Below are positions 25,217 through 34,215 of a stretch of 35,203 bases of DNA, piece by piece. Location of the stretch: assembly GCF_001552535.1 (NCBI RefSeq), contig NZ_BCRJ01000092.1, forward strand, positions 1 through 35,203. The letters run 5' to 3'. Every line of letters starts with the position of its first letter. Position 1 is the first letter of the stretch. A model generated the notes under the pieces. It searched no databases, was not told the DNA's origin, and worked only from the letters and a program-made list of their open reading frames with translations. The position numbers were made by a program, and so were the translations under genes. This DNA is from Nocardioides jensenii JCM 1364 = NBRC 14755 (lineage in GTDB: Bacteria; Actinomycetota; Actinomycetes; Propionibacteriales; Nocardioidaceae).

Positions 25217-27169
25217 ATGTCCTCCATCACCGCCCTCGCTGCGGAGAGCCACATTCCCGTGGTCGATCCCGCAGCCGCCGATGGCGTGTTCTCCCTTGCC
25301 TGGTTGGTGATCGTGCTGCCGCTGGCCGGGGCCGCGATCCTGCTGCTCGGCGGACGGCGTACCAACCGTTGGGGTCACCTCCTCGGCACGGCGACCGTCC
25401 TCGGATCGTTCGTGATCGGGCTGTCGATGTTCGTCGCCCTGCTCGGGCGCGACGCCGACGACCGCACCGTCGGACGCGAGCTGTTCACCTGGATCGAGGC
25501 CGGCGGGTTCAAGGTCGGCATGGATCTGCTGATCGACCCGCTCTCGATCCTGTTCGTGCTGCTGATCACCGGTGTCGGCTCACTGATCCACGTCTACTCC
25601 ATCGGCTACATGGAGCACGACGACCGACGGCGCCGCTTCTTCGGCCACCTCAACCTCTTCATCGCCGCGATGACGATGCTGGTGCTGGCCGCCGACTACC
25701 TCGGCATCTTCCTGGGCTGGGAGGGCGTCGGCCTGGCGTCGTACCTCCTGATCGGCTTCTGGCAGCACAAGCCCAGTGCCGCGGCCGCGGCCAAGAAGGC
25801 GTTCGTGATCAACCGGGTCGGTGACATCGGCATGTCGCTGGCGATCATGCTGATCTTCGTCACCTTCGGCACCACCGCGTTCGCCGGTGTCAGTGCCGCC
25901 GCCAGCGGTGCTGATGAGTCGACGATGAACGTGATCGGCCTGCTGCTCCTGCTCGGTGCCTGCGGCAAGAGCGCCCAGGTGCCGCTGCAGGCCTGGCTCC
26001 TCGACGCCATGGAGGGCCCGACCCCGGTCTCGGCCCTGATCCACGCGGCAACCATGGTGACCGCCGGCGTCTACCTGGTCACCCGCTCCAACTTCATCTT
26101 CGAGAACGCCCCGATCGCACAGACCACCGTCGTGGTCGTCGCGGTGGTCACGCTCCTGTGGGGTGCGATCATCGGTTGCGCCAAGGACGACATCAAGAAG
26201 GTGCTGGCCGGCTCCACGATGAGCCAGATCGGCTACATGATGCTCGGCGCCGGCCTCGGTGTGGCCGGTTACGCGTTCGCGATCTTCCACCTGATCACCC
26301 ACGGCTTCTTCAAGGCCAACATGTTCCTCGGGGCCGGTTCGGTGATGCACGCGATGGACGACGACGTCGACATGCGCCACTACGGCGCGTTGCAGAAGGC
26401 CATCCCGGTCACGTTCCTGACGTTCGCGATGGGCTACCTCGCAATCATCGGCTTCCCCGGGTTCTCCGGCTTCTGGTCGAAGGACAAGATCATCGAGGTC
26501 GCGTTCACCCAGAACATCTTCGTCGGCCTGTGTGCGTTGATCGGTGCCGGAGTCACCGCGTTCTACATGACCCGGCTGATGCTGATGACCTTCTTCACCC
26601 CTGACGCCGACGGAAACGGGCGCTGGGAACCCGGTGTCCACCCGCACGAGTCGCCCAAGGTGATGACCGTGCCGTTGATCGTGCTGGCCGCGCTGTCGGT
26701 GCTCGGCGGCTTCCTGCTGGTCAGCAACTGGATCGTCGACTGGCTGGCCCCGGTCGTCGGCGAGCACCACCACGAAGACCCGCCGCTCCCGGCGCTGGCG
26801 ATGACCGCGATCGTCGTCCTCGTCGTCGCGGTCGGCGTTGCCCTTGCCTGGTTCACGATCGGAAGGACCGAGGTGCCCCGCACGGCTCCCACTGACGTCA
26901 ACGCGCTGACTCGCGCGGCCCGCAACGACCTCTACGGCGACGCGATCAACGACACCCTCGTGGTCAACCCGGGACGCCAGACGGTGGCCGGTCTGATCGC
27001 CTTCGACACCGCCGTGATCGACGGTGCCGTCGAGGGCCAGGCGGCGGGCATGGGCGGTCTCGCCGGGGTCTTCCGCCGAGTGCAGAACGGCTTCGTCCGC
27101 ACCTATGCCCTCTCCGTGCTGGCCGGCGCCGTGCTGGTCGTCCTGGTGCTGCTGGCGGTGAACCTGTGA
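25217..27169 (+). CDS. nuoL: NuoL, antiporter-like subunit
   Basis: A 650-residue membrane subunit, the distal proton pump of complex I with the long lateral helix at its C-terminal end. [26 protein letters not shown] (with the conserved Glu) and [28 protein letters not shown] are family hallmarks. [24 protein letters not shown] carries key lysines. The ATG at 25217 is preferred over the TTG just before it because GAGGTGA at 25201-25207 is nine bases upstream. It ends in GTGA with nuoM. Confidence 0.97.
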   Translation: MSSITALAAESHIPVVDPAAADGVFSLAWLVIVLPLAGAAILLLGGRRTNRWGHLLGTATVLGSFVIGLSMFVALLGRDADDRTVGRELFTWIEAGGFKVGMDLLIDPLSILFVLLITGVGSLIHVYSIGYMEHDDRRRRFFGHLNLFIAAMTMLVLAADYLGIFLGWEGVGLASYLLIGFWQHKPSAAAAAKKAFVINRVGDIGMSLAIMLIFVTFGTTAFAGVSAAASGADESTMNVIGLLLLLGACGKSAQVPLQAWLLDAMEGPTPVSALIHAATMVTAGVYLVTRSNFIFENAPIAQTTVVVVAVVTLLWGAIIGCAKDDIKKVLAGSTMSQIGYMMLGAGLGVAGYAFAIFHLITHGFFKANMFLGAGSVMHAMDDDVDMRHYGALQKAIPVTFLTFAMGYLAIIGFPGFSGFWSKDKIIEVAFTQNIFVGLCALIGAGVTAFYMTRLMLMTFFTPDADGNGRWEPGVHPHESPKVMTVPLIVLAALSVLGGFLLVSNWIVDWLAPVVGEHHHEDPPLPALAMTAIVVLVVAVGVALAWFTIGRTEVPRTAPTDVNALTRAARNDLYGDAINDTLVVNPGRQTVAGLIAFDTAVIDGAVEGQAAGMGGLAGVFRRVQNGFVRTYALSVLAGAVLVVLVLLAVNL

Positions 27170-28719
27170 ACGAGTTCCCCTGGCTCACCCTGCTGATCCT
27201 GCTCCCGCTGGTCGGTGGCACGGTCACCGCGCTGCTGCCCTCGGCGGGCGGCTCCGTGCTGCCCAAGCAGGTCGCGGTCGGCACCGCGGTGCTCACCTTC
27301 GTGCTCTCGTTGGTGATCGCCTTCAAGTACGACGCCGGCGACGGCATGCAGTTCATCGAGCTGCACGACTGGATCCCCGCGTTCGGCGCCCACTACGCAC
27401 TCGGGGTCGACGGCATCGGGTTGACGCTCGTGCTGCTGACCACCCTGTTGCTGCCGGTCGTCATCCTCGCCTCCTGGCATGAGGCCGACGACACCTCGCC
27501 GTCTGCCTTCTTCGGTTGGATGCTGGCCCTCGAGGGTCTGGCGCTCGCCGTCTTCATGGCCCAGGACGTCTTCCTGTTCTACTTCGTGTTCGAGGCCACG
27601 CTGATCCCGGCGTACTTCCTGATCGGCAGCTTCGGCCACGTCGACCGGGCGCAGCGGGCGAAGGCCGCGGTCAAGTTCCTGCTCTACATGCTGGCCGGCG
27701 GGCTGATCATGCTCGCCTCCGTCGTCGGCCTGTACGCCGTCTCGGCCCACGCCGGTCACCCCTCCTACCTCATCGGCGACCTGGCCTCGTTGGAGATGGA
27801 CAAGGAGACCGGCCGCTGGCTGTTCCTCGGCTTCTTCATCGCGTTCGCGATCAAGGCGCCGCTGTTCCCGGTGCACACCTGGCTGCCCGACACCACGGCC
27901 GCGGCCACGCCGGGCACCAGCGTGCTGCTGATCTGCGTGCTCGACAAGATCGGCACCTACGGGATGCTGCGCTTCTGCCTGGGGCTGTTCCCCGAGGCCT
28001 CGAAGTGGGCCACCCCGGTCGTGGTGGTGCTCGCGATCATCTCGATCATCTACGGCGCGCTGCTGGCGATCGGCCAGGACAACATGCTCAAGCTGATCGG
28101 TCTGACCTCGCTGTCGCACTTCGGGTTCATCGTGCTGGGCATCTTCGTGATGAACAGCCAGGGCATGACCGGCGCGACGTTCTACATGTTCAACCACGGT
28201 CTGGCCACGGCGGTCATGTTCCTGGTCGCCGGCTACCTGATCCGGCGGCGCGGGTCGACGTTGATCAGTGACCACGGCGGTGTCGAGAAGGTCGCCCCCG
28301 TGCTCGCCGGCCTGTTCCTCATCGGCGGCCTCGGCACGCTCGGACTGCCCGGCCTCTCGCCGTTCGTCTCCGAGTTCCTGGTCCTGGTCGGCGGGTTCGC
28401 GCACCACTGGGTGGCGGGTGCGTTCGCGGTGACCGGCATCGTGCTGGCCGCGATCTACGTGCTGTGGATGTACCAGAAGCTGATGACCGGGCCGACCGCG
28501 CCGGGTGTCGCCGGCATGAAGGACCTCGACGTGCGCGAGGTCGGTGCCATCGCGCCGTTGGTGCTGGCGATGGTGCTCTTCGGCTTCTATCCCAAGCCCG
28601 TGCTCGACATCATCAATCCCGCCGTCGAGGCGACCATGCAACACATCGGGGTCAGTGACGACGATCCGGTGGTCGCACCGGTCGACGCCGACCAGACCCA
28701 CGAGGAGGGCCAGAAGTGA
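27166..28719 (+). CDS. nuoM: NuoM, antiporter-like subunit
   Basis: A 517-residue membrane subunit, the second antiporter-like proton pump. [15 protein letters not shown] carries the essential glutamate. [22 protein letters not shown] followed by [14 protein letters not shown] gives the pumping lysine, and [18 protein letters not shown] the distal lysine region. The C-terminal 25 residues are acidic. The GTG start overlaps the nuoL stop, and the end overlaps nuoN in GTGA. Confidence 0.97.
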   Translation: MNEFPWLTLLILLPLVGGTVTALLPSAGGSVLPKQVAVGTAVLTFVLSLVIAFKYDAGDGMQFIELHDWIPAFGAHYALGVDGIGLTLVLLTTLLLPVVILASWHEADDTSPSAFFGWMLALEGLALAVFMAQDVFLFYFVFEATLIPAYFLIGSFGHVDRAQRAKAAVKFLLYMLAGGLIMLASVVGLYAVSAHAGHPSYLIGDLASLEMDKETGRWLFLGFFIAFAIKAPLFPVHTWLPDTTAAATPGTSVLLICVLDKIGTYGMLRFCLGLFPEASKWATPVVVVLAIISIIYGALLAIGQDNMLKLIGLTSLSHFGFIVLGIFVMNSQGMTGATFYMFNHGLATAVMFLVAGYLIRRRGSTLISDHGGVEKVAPVLAGLFLIGGLGTLGLPGLSPFVSEFLVLVGGFAHHWVAGAFAVTGIVLAAIYVLWMYQKLMTGPTAPGVAGMKDLDVREVGAIAPLVLAMVLFGFYPKPVLDIINPAVEATMQHIGVSDDDPVVAPVDADQTHEEGQK

Positions 28720-30302
28720 TCGAGTTCTCCAAGCCCCACATCGAGTACGACCTCCTCTGGCCGCTGCTGCTGGTCTTCGGGGTCGCCTGCCTGGGCGTCC
28801 TGGTCGAGGCGTTCCTCCCGCGTGGCCGCCGCTACGTGGCGCAGACCGCGCTAGCGCTGGTCGGCACGGCGGCCGCGCTGGGCGGGGTCATCTTCGTCGG
28901 CGTCGGGCTCGACGACCACGGCGACGCCCGGGGCACGATCGCCGCCGAGGGCGCGTTGGCGATCGACGGCCCGACCGTGTTCATCTGGGGTCTCCTGCTG
29001 GCGATCACGCTGGCCGGTGTCCTGCTCTTCGCCGAGCGTCGCCTCGAGGGCGGTGTCTCCGCGTTCGCCGGACAGGCGGCCGCGCTCCCCGGCACCGACG
29101 CCGAACGGGAGGCATCGACCCGGGGCCTGGACCACACCGAGGTCTTCCCGCTGATGATGTTCGCGGTCGGCGGCATGATGGTCTTCGCCTCGGCCAACGA
29201 CCTGCTCACCCTCTTCGTCGGTCTCGAGGTGCTCTCGCTGCCTCTCTACCTGCTCTCCGGACTGGCCCGGCGTCGCCGCCTGCTCAGCCAGGAGGCCGCC
29301 CTGAAGTACTTCCTGCTCGGAGCGTTCTCCTCCGGCTTCGTGATCTACGGCATCGCCCTGGTCTACGGGTACGCCGGAACGATGGGCTTCGCCGGCATCA
29401 ACGACGCGATCAGCAACTCCACCGAGAGCCGCACGCTGCTGCTGATCGGCATCGGCATGATCTCGGTCGGCCTGCTGTTCAAGGTCGGTGCGGTGCCGTT
29501 CCAGTCCTGGACGCCCGATGTCTATCAGGGAGCGCCGACCCAGGTCACCGCGTTCATGGCGGCCGCCACCAAGGTCGCCGCCTTCGGGGCGATGCTGCGG
29601 CTCTTCTACGTCGCCTTCGGCTCCGAGCGATGGAGCTGGGCCCCGATGCTGTGGGTCATCGCCGTGCTGTCGATGGTCATCGGCGCCGTGCTGGCCATCG
29701 CGCAGACAGACATCAAGCGGATGCTGGCCTACTCCTCGATCACCCACACCGGGTTCATCATCACCGGGCTGATCGGTGCCCGTGCCAGCTCGGGGCTGGG
29801 CGAGGGCGAGATCACCTCCACCCAGGCGGTGCTGTTCTACCTGGTGACCTACGGCTTCATGACCGTGGGTGCGTTCGGGGTCGTCACCCTCGTGCGTGAC
29901 GCCGGCGGCGAGGCCACGCATCTCTCGCGCTGGACCGGCCTGGGCAAGGAGTCGCCCCTGGTCGCCGGCGTGTTCGCCCTGTTCCTGCTGGGCTTTGCCG
30001 GCATCCCGCTGACCGCGGGCTTCGCCGGCAAGTGGGCGGTCTTCGCCTCGGCGATGTCGGCCGGTGCCTGGCCGGTCGTGGTGATTGCCGTCCTGACCAG
30101 CGCGATGGCCGCGTTCTTCTACATCCGCGTGATCGTGCTGATGTACTTCTACGAGCCCGTCGGCGACGGCCCGTCGGTCACGTTGCCGAGCTTCATGACC
30201 GCCACGGCGATCGGCGTCGGGGCCCTGGCGACCGTGGTGCTGGGCGTCGTACCCGGCCCGGTTCTCGATCTCGCGGCCCATGCGGGAGAATTCATCAGGT
30301 GA
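28716..30302 (+). CDS. nuoN: NuoN, antiporter-like subunit
   Basis: A 528-residue membrane subunit, the third antiporter-like pump, next to NuoK and NuoJ. GLEVLSLPLYLLSGL carries the conserved glutamate. LLFKVGAVPFQSWTPDVYQGAPTQVTAFMAAATKVAAFG holds the central lysines and the family signature; AQTDIKRMLAYSSITHTGFI follows. It completes a full 14-subunit set with none missing or fused. The GTG start overlaps the nuoM stop, and its TGA overlaps the GTG of the polyprenyl synthase gene. Confidence 0.97.
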   Translation: MIEFSKPHIEYDLLWPLLLVFGVACLGVLVEAFLPRGRRYVAQTALALVGTAAALGGVIFVGVGLDDHGDARGTIAAEGALAIDGPTVFIWGLLLAITLAGVLLFAERRLEGGVSAFAGQAAALPGTDAEREASTRGLDHTEVFPLMMFAVGGMMVFASANDLLTLFVGLEVLSLPLYLLSGLARRRRLLSQEAALKYFLLGAFSSGFVIYGIALVYGYAGTMGFAGINDAISNSTESRTLLLIGIGMISVGLLFKVGAVPFQSWTPDVYQGAPTQVTAFMAAATKVAAFGAMLRLFYVAFGSERWSWAPMLWVIAVLSMVIGAVLAIAQTDIKRMLAYSSITHTGFIITGLIGARASSGLGEGEITSTQAVLFYLVTYGFMTVGAFGVVTLVRDAGGEATHLSRWTGLGKESPLVAGVFALFLLGFAGIPLTAGFAGKWAVFASAMSAGAWPVVVIAVLTSAMAAFFYIRVIVLMYFYEPVGDGPSVTLPSFMTATAIGVGALATVVLGVVPGPVLDLAAHAGEFIR

Positions 30303-31306
30303 CCGCCCCGAACGCGCCGGCCCTGGCCCTCCCCGTCCCCGACGAGGAGCTCGCTGACCGACTCCGCTCCCGCATGGCCGAGGTCGAGACTGCCCTGACC
30401 GGGCACATCCACAGTGAGGCCGAGTTCGTCACCACCGCGGCGCGTCACCTGATGGACGCCGGTGGCAAGCGTTTCCGCCCGCTGCTGGTGCTGCTGGCCG
30501 CAGAGACCGGGCCGACGGCCGCCTCCGACGACGTGATCACCGCGGCCTGCGTCGTCGAGCTGACCCACCTCGCCTCGCTCTATCACGACGACGTCATGGA
30601 CGAGGCCGCCCTGCGCCGCGGTGCCGACTCGGCGAACGCCCGATGGGACAACCACGTGGCGATCCTCACCGGCGACTTCCTCTTCTCCAAGTCATCCGAG
30701 CTGACCGCCGACCTGGGCGCGGACGCGGTCCGCATCCAGGCCCGCACCTTCACCAAGCTCGTCGAGGGCCAGATCCTGGAGACCCTGGAGCCGGGCCCGG
30801 ATGCCGACCCGATCGAGCACCACCTGCGTGTCGTGGCCGGCAAGACCGGGTCGTTGATCGCCACCTCGGCCCTGTACGGCGCCCGCTTCGGTGGCGCCCC
30901 CCGCGAGCTCGAGGACGCCCTGGCGACGTACGGCGAGATCGTGGGCATGGCCTTCCAGCTCTCCGACGACATCCTCGACATCGCCTCCGAGAGCGACGAG
31001 TCGGGCAAGACCCCCGGCACCGACCTGCGCGAGGGTGTGCCCACGTTGCCGGTTCTGCTCGCCCAGCGCTCGAGCGACCCGGCCGACGACCGCCTCAAGG
31101 AGCTCCTCGCCGGCGACCTCGACGACGATGCCCTGCTCGAGGAGACCCTGGGGTTGCTGCGGGCCCACCCCGCGATGGAGGAGGCCCGGGCCTACGTGGT
31201 GAGCCGTGCCACCGAGGCCAAGAACCTGCTCAAGGTGCTTCCCGAGGGTCCGGTGCGCACCGCGCTCGAGGCCTTCGCCGACGTGGTGGCCACCCGCACC
31301 GCCTGA
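30299..31306 (+). CDS. Long-chain polyprenyl diphosphate synthase
   Basis: A 335-residue trans-isoprenyl diphosphate synthase, similar in type to mycobacterial GrcC1 and to hepta/octaprenyl synthases. GGKRFRP is at 55-61, the first Asp-rich motif DDVMD at 97-101 with RRG after it, the second, DDILD, at 223-227. The residue five before the first motif is Ala92, not aromatic, which fits a long-chain product. The gene overlaps nuoN in GTGA, so it is made with complex I and most likely builds the menaquinone side chain; the exact chain length cannot be read. It converges on paaK with 21 bases between stops and no clear terminator. Confidence 0.9.
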   Translation: MTAPNAPALALPVPDEELADRLRSRMAEVETALTGHIHSEAEFVTTAARHLMDAGGKRFRPLLVLLAAETGPTAASDDVITAACVVELTHLASLYHDDVMDEAALRRGADSANARWDNHVAILTGDFLFSKSSELTADLGADAVRIQARTFTKLVEGQILETLEPGPDADPIEHHLRVVAGKTGSLIATSALYGARFGGAPRELEDALATYGEIVGMAFQLSDDILDIASESDESGKTPGTDLREGVPTLPVLLAQRSSDPADDRLKELLAGDLDDDALLEETLGLLRAHPAMEEARAYVVSRATEAKNLLKVLPEGPVRTALEAFADVVATRTA

Positions 31307-31327
31307 CGCCGACCGGCCGGCCAAGCT

Positions 31328-32590
31328 TCAGCGTTGGTCGTCGATCCGCTTGGCCTTGCCCAGTGACCGGGTCAGGGCGTGGGGCTCGACCACCTCGACC
31401 CGCGCGGTGACGCCCACGTGCTGCTTGATCCGTTCAACGAGGGCCGCGCCCAGGGTCGGATCGGGATGCTCCTGCGACTCCACCCGCACCGTCAGCTCGT
31501 CGAGGCTCCCCGGCCTGGTCAGCACACACAGGTAGTGCGGCGCCAGCCCCGGCACGGCCAGGATCTGCTCCTCGATCTGCGTGGGGAACACGTTCACTCC
31601 GCGCACGATCATCATGTCGTCCGTGCGGCCGGTGACCTTGCGCATCCGCCGGAACGCCGGGTACGCCGTCCCGGGCAGCAGCGTGGTCAGGTCGCGGGTT
31701 CGGTAGCGGACCACCGGCATCGCCTGCTTGGTCAAGCTGGTGAACACCAGCTCGCCCTCACTGCCGTCGGGGAGCACCTCGTGCGTGACCGGGTCGATGA
31801 TCTCGGGCAGGAAGTGGTCCTCCCAGACGTGCAGGCCGTCCTGGGTGGCCGCGGCCTCCTGGCTGACGCCGGGACCCATCACCTCGCTCAGACCATAGAT
31901 GTCGACGGCCCGGATGCCCGCCCGCGCCTCGATGGCACGGCGCATCTCGTCGGTCCACGGCTCGGCGCCGAAGATGCCGATCTCGAGACTGGTGCGTCGA
32001 GGGTTGATGCCCTGGGCCTCCATCTCGTCGAGGATGGCCAGGAAGTAGGACGGGGTGACCATGATGATCCGCGGCTCGAAGTCGGTGATCAGCTGCACCT
32101 GACGGGGCGTCATGCCGCCGCTGACCGGCACCACGGTGCAGCCGAGTCGCTCGGCGCCGTAGTGGGCGCCCAACCCGCCGGTGAACAGCCCGTAGCCGTA
32201 GGCCACGTGCACCACGTCGCCGGGTCGGCCACCCGCGGCGCGGATCGACCGCGCCATCAGCTCGGACCACGCGTCGAGGTCGTCGGCGGTGTAGCCGACC
32301 ACGGTGGGCTTGCCGGTCGTGCCGCTGGAGGCATGGATGCGGTTCACCTGGTCACGAGGCACGGCGAACATGCCGAACGGGTAGTTGGCCCGGAGGTCGG
32401 CCTTGGTGGTGAACGGAAAGCGGCCCAGGTCGGTCAGGACCGTCAGGTCCCGCGGGTGGACCCCGGCCGCCTCGAAGGCACGCCGGTGGTGCGGCACGTG
32501 CTCCCACGCGCGCTCCAGGGTCGCGCGCAGGCGTCGCAGCTGGAGGGCTTCGAGCGCCGCACGGTCGATGTCGGGGATCTCTCCGCTCAC
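31328..32590 (-). CDS. paaK: PaaK, phenylacetate-CoA ligase
   Basis: A 420-residue adenylate-forming enzyme that activates phenylacetate to phenylacetyl-CoA with ATP. The phosphate-binding loop SSGTTGKP is at 88-95. IFGAEPWTDEMRRAIE, YGLSEVMGPGVSQEA and GRTDDMMIVRGVNVFPTQIE are the A4/A5/A8-type motifs characteristic of PaaK rather than generic acyl-CoA ligases. The length is normal. The GTG start overlaps the paaI stop, so the two are co-translated. The rest of the phenylacetate pathway (paaABCDE, paaZ) is not in the window, so this may be an outlying paa locus or act on another aryl acid. Confidence 0.92.
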   Translation of the reverse strand: MSGEIPDIDRAALEALQLRRLRATLERAWEHVPHHRRAFEAAGVHPRDLTVLTDLGRFPFTTKADLRANYPFGMFAVPRDQVNRIHASSGTTGKPTVVGYTADDLDAWSELMARSIRAAGGRPGDVVHVAYGYGLFTGGLGAHYGAERLGCTVVPVSGGMTPRQVQLITDFEPRIIMVTPSYFLAILDEMEAQGINPRRTSLEIGIFGAEPWTDEMRRAIEARAGIRAVDIYGLSEVMGPGVSQEAAATQDGLHVWEDHFLPEIIDPVTHEVLPDGSEGELVFTSLTKQAMPVVRYRTRDLTTLLPGTAYPAFRRMRKVTGRTDDMMIVRGVNVFPTQIEEQILAVPGLAPHYLCVLTRPGSLDELTVRVESQEHPDPTLGAALVERIKQHVGVTARVEVVEPHALTRSLGKAKRIDDQR

Positions 32591-33018
32591 GGTGCCTCCT
32601 CGAACAGGGTGCCGTCGATCTCCTTGCTGTGGCCCTCGAACTCCGCGACCACGTCGTTGCCGCGACGCACCGTGACGTCGTAGGTTCCGTCGCGGCCGCT
32701 GCGCGTTCGCTCGACTGCTTCGGCGACCAGGACGTCGCCGGCGCGGGTCGGCTGCAGGAACCGGATCCGGCCGATGGCCGCCACCGTTGAACGGTTGTAG
32801 GAGTTGCAGGCGAAGGCGAACGCGGTGTCGGCCAGGGTGAAGGTGAACCCGCCGTGGCCGATGTCATGCCCGTTGACCATGTCGGGCCGCACCGTCATCG
32901 CGACCATGGCCCGTCCCGGGCCGACGTCGGTCACGGTCATGCCCAGGGACCGGCTGGCCCGGTCACCGGCCCACATCGCCTCGGCCGAACGTCGGGCGGT
33001 CTCTTCGGGGGTCACCAC
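32587..33018 (-). CDS. paaI: PaaI, hotdog-fold acyl-CoA thioesterase
   Basis: A 143-residue hotdog thioesterase. PaaI removes CoA from ring-hydroxylated phenylacetyl-CoA intermediates that would otherwise trap CoA. NGHDIGHGGFTFTLADTAFAFACNSYN (50-76) is the family core, with Asn50, Gly57 and Asp64 at the catalytic positions. Two GTG codons in a row (33018, 33015) are possible starts. No ribosome site fits; TACGTT (complement of 33022-33027) is six bases before the second, so a leaderless start at 33015 is plausible. It overlaps paaK by four bases. A long inverted repeat lies directly upstream. Confidence 0.9.
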   Translation of the reverse strand: MVTPEETARRSAEAMWAGDRASRSLGMTVTDVGPGRAMVAMTVRPDMVNGHDIGHGGFTFTLADTAFAFACNSYNRSTVAAIGRIRFLQPTRAGDVLVAEAVERTRSGRDGTYDVTVRRGNDVVAEFEGHSKEIDGTLFEEAP

Positions 33019-33044
33019 AGCAACGTATCGCGTGACGGGGGTGG

Positions 33045-33135
33045 CGGACCGTACGACAGGTGAGCAGGCGGGGTCAGTGGGCGGTTCACGCTCAGATGGG
33101 GCCGGCAGTTCGCGAGTTACCTGTCGTACGGTCCG
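33045..33135. repeat. 17-bp inverted repeat pair upstream of paaI
   Basis: CGGACCGTACGACAGGT at 33045-33061 recurs as its exact reverse complement at 33119-33135, 57 bases apart. Each arm has a partly symmetrical core ACC-N3-CG-N3-GGT. The pair covers the probable paaI promoter region and the end of rarD. It could be two operator copies for one regulator or a long RNA stem. Confidence 0.75.
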
Positions 33136-33149
33136 GTGCAGGCCGTCAG

Positions 33150-33177
33150 CGGTCGGTCAGCGAACGCTGTCCGACCG
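33150..33177 (-). terminator. Hairpin terminator after rarD
   Basis: CGGTCGG (33150-33156) pairs with CCGACCG (33171-33177) and CAGCG (33158-33162) with CGCTG (33165-33169), separated by one T-T mismatch. It starts two bases after the rarD stop on the minus strand. No T-run is present. Confidence 0.7.
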
Positions 33178-33179
33178 GC

Positions 33180-34103
33180 TCAGACCGCGCAGGCCTCGGC
33201 GGTCAGCCGGAGCTGCCTGTGTCGGTGGCGGATCGCCTCGACCGTGAAGACGGACAGGGCGACCCAGACCATCGCGAAGCCGATCCAGCGGCCGACGGGC
33301 ATGTCCTCGTGGAAGAGCAGGACGCCGAGGGCGAACTGGATGATCGGGGCGAGGTACTGCAGCAGCCCGAGCGTCACCATCGGCAACCGGATCGCCGCGG
33401 CCCCGAAGCAGATCAGGGGGATCGCGGTGACCGCGCCGGTGGTGGTGAGCAGCAGCGCATGGCCGACCCCGTGCGTGCCGAAGGCCGAGTTGCCGGTCGC
33501 CACGAGGAACGCGAGGTAGGCAGCCGCGACGGGGGCCAGCACGATGGTCTCGAAGGCCAGGCTCTCGACGGCGGGCGTGTTCGCCTGCTTCTTGGCCAGT
33601 CCGTAGGTGCCGAAGGAGAACGCGAGCACCAGGGCCACCCACGGCGGGCGCCCGTAGTCGAGGGTGAGTACGACGACCGCGGTCAGGGCGACACCGGTGG
33701 CCAGCCACTGCAGGGGGCGGAGCGTCTCGTGCAGGATCAGCACGCCCATCAGCACCGTCACCAGGGGGTTGATGAAGTAGCCGAGCGCTGCCTCGACGAC
33801 GTGTCCGTTGTTGACACCCCAGATGTAGGTGGCCCAGTTGACCCCGATCACGGCCGCAGCGACCGTGAGCAGACGTCGGGTCCGCGGGGTGCGCATGATC
33901 GCCGCCAGTTGGTGGTGGCGACGCAGGAGCACGACGAGCAGACCCAGGGTCACCATCGACCAGAGCACCCGGTGGGCCAGGATCTCGATGGCGCCGGCCG
34001 GTTCCAGGAGCGGCCAGTAGAGCGGGAAGGCACCCCAGAGTCCGTAGGCCGCGACGCCCAGGAGGAATCCGAGTCGCGACTCCGTCATGGAAGCGCGAGT
34101 CAT
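33180..34103 (-). CDS. rarD: RarD, EamA-family transporter
   Basis: A 307-residue inner-membrane protein of the drug/metabolite transporter superfamily, with ten predicted helices in two EamA halves. The opening GFLLGVAAYGLWGAFPLYWPLLEPA and the following EILAHRVLWSM are the RarD signature. NWATYIWGVNNGHVVEAALGYFINPL is also typical. The substrate is unproven; the historical link is to chloramphenicol sensitivity. The ATG at 34103 lies seven bases after TATTGT (complement of 34111-34116) with no ribosome site, so a leaderless message is likely. A second ATG at 34088 has no better signal. It is divergent from the secreted protein gene. Confidence 0.92.
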   Translation of the reverse strand: MTRASMTESRLGFLLGVAAYGLWGAFPLYWPLLEPAGAIEILAHRVLWSMVTLGLLVVLLRRHHQLAAIMRTPRTRRLLTVAAAVIGVNWATYIWGVNNGHVVEAALGYFINPLVTVLMGVLILHETLRPLQWLATGVALTAVVVLTLDYGRPPWVALVLAFSFGTYGLAKKQANTPAVESLAFETIVLAPVAAAYLAFLVATGNSAFGTHGVGHALLLTTTGAVTAIPLICFGAAAIRLPMVTLGLLQYLAPIIQFALGVLLFHEDMPVGRWIGFAMVWVALSVFTVEAIRHRHRQLRLTAEACAV

Positions 34104-34110
34104 GCGTCAA

Positions 34111-34116
34111 ACAATA
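34111..34116 (-). promoter_or_regulatory. -10 element for leaderless rarD
   Basis: On the minus strand TATTGT is followed by seven bases and then the rarD ATG. The -10 match is good, and no Shine-Dalgarno sequence is present. No convincing -35 element was found at 16-18 bases. Confidence 0.5.
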
Positions 34117-34215
34117 GGGGCACCGAGACCTGTCTCGATGTTTCCCGCCTACCCGGACGGGGTACCACACACGCGTCGTACTCCACACTCACTTCTCTAT
34201 GGGGGTTACCCAGTC

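Noticed and set aside
25580..26773. 397-codon open frame antisense to nuoL
   Set aside because: The translation is Asp/His/Gln/Arg-rich low complexity typical of the reverse strand of a membrane protein gene. nuoL on the other strand is unambiguous.
27103..28701. 532-codon open frame antisense to nuoM
   Set aside because: Same pattern as over nuoL: no motif, extreme Gln/Asp/His content, opposite a certain gene.
31307..31327. CCGGCCGG palindrome between the prenyl synthase and paaK stops as a terminator
   Set aside because: Only eight bases with no loop. It cannot form a stable hairpin.
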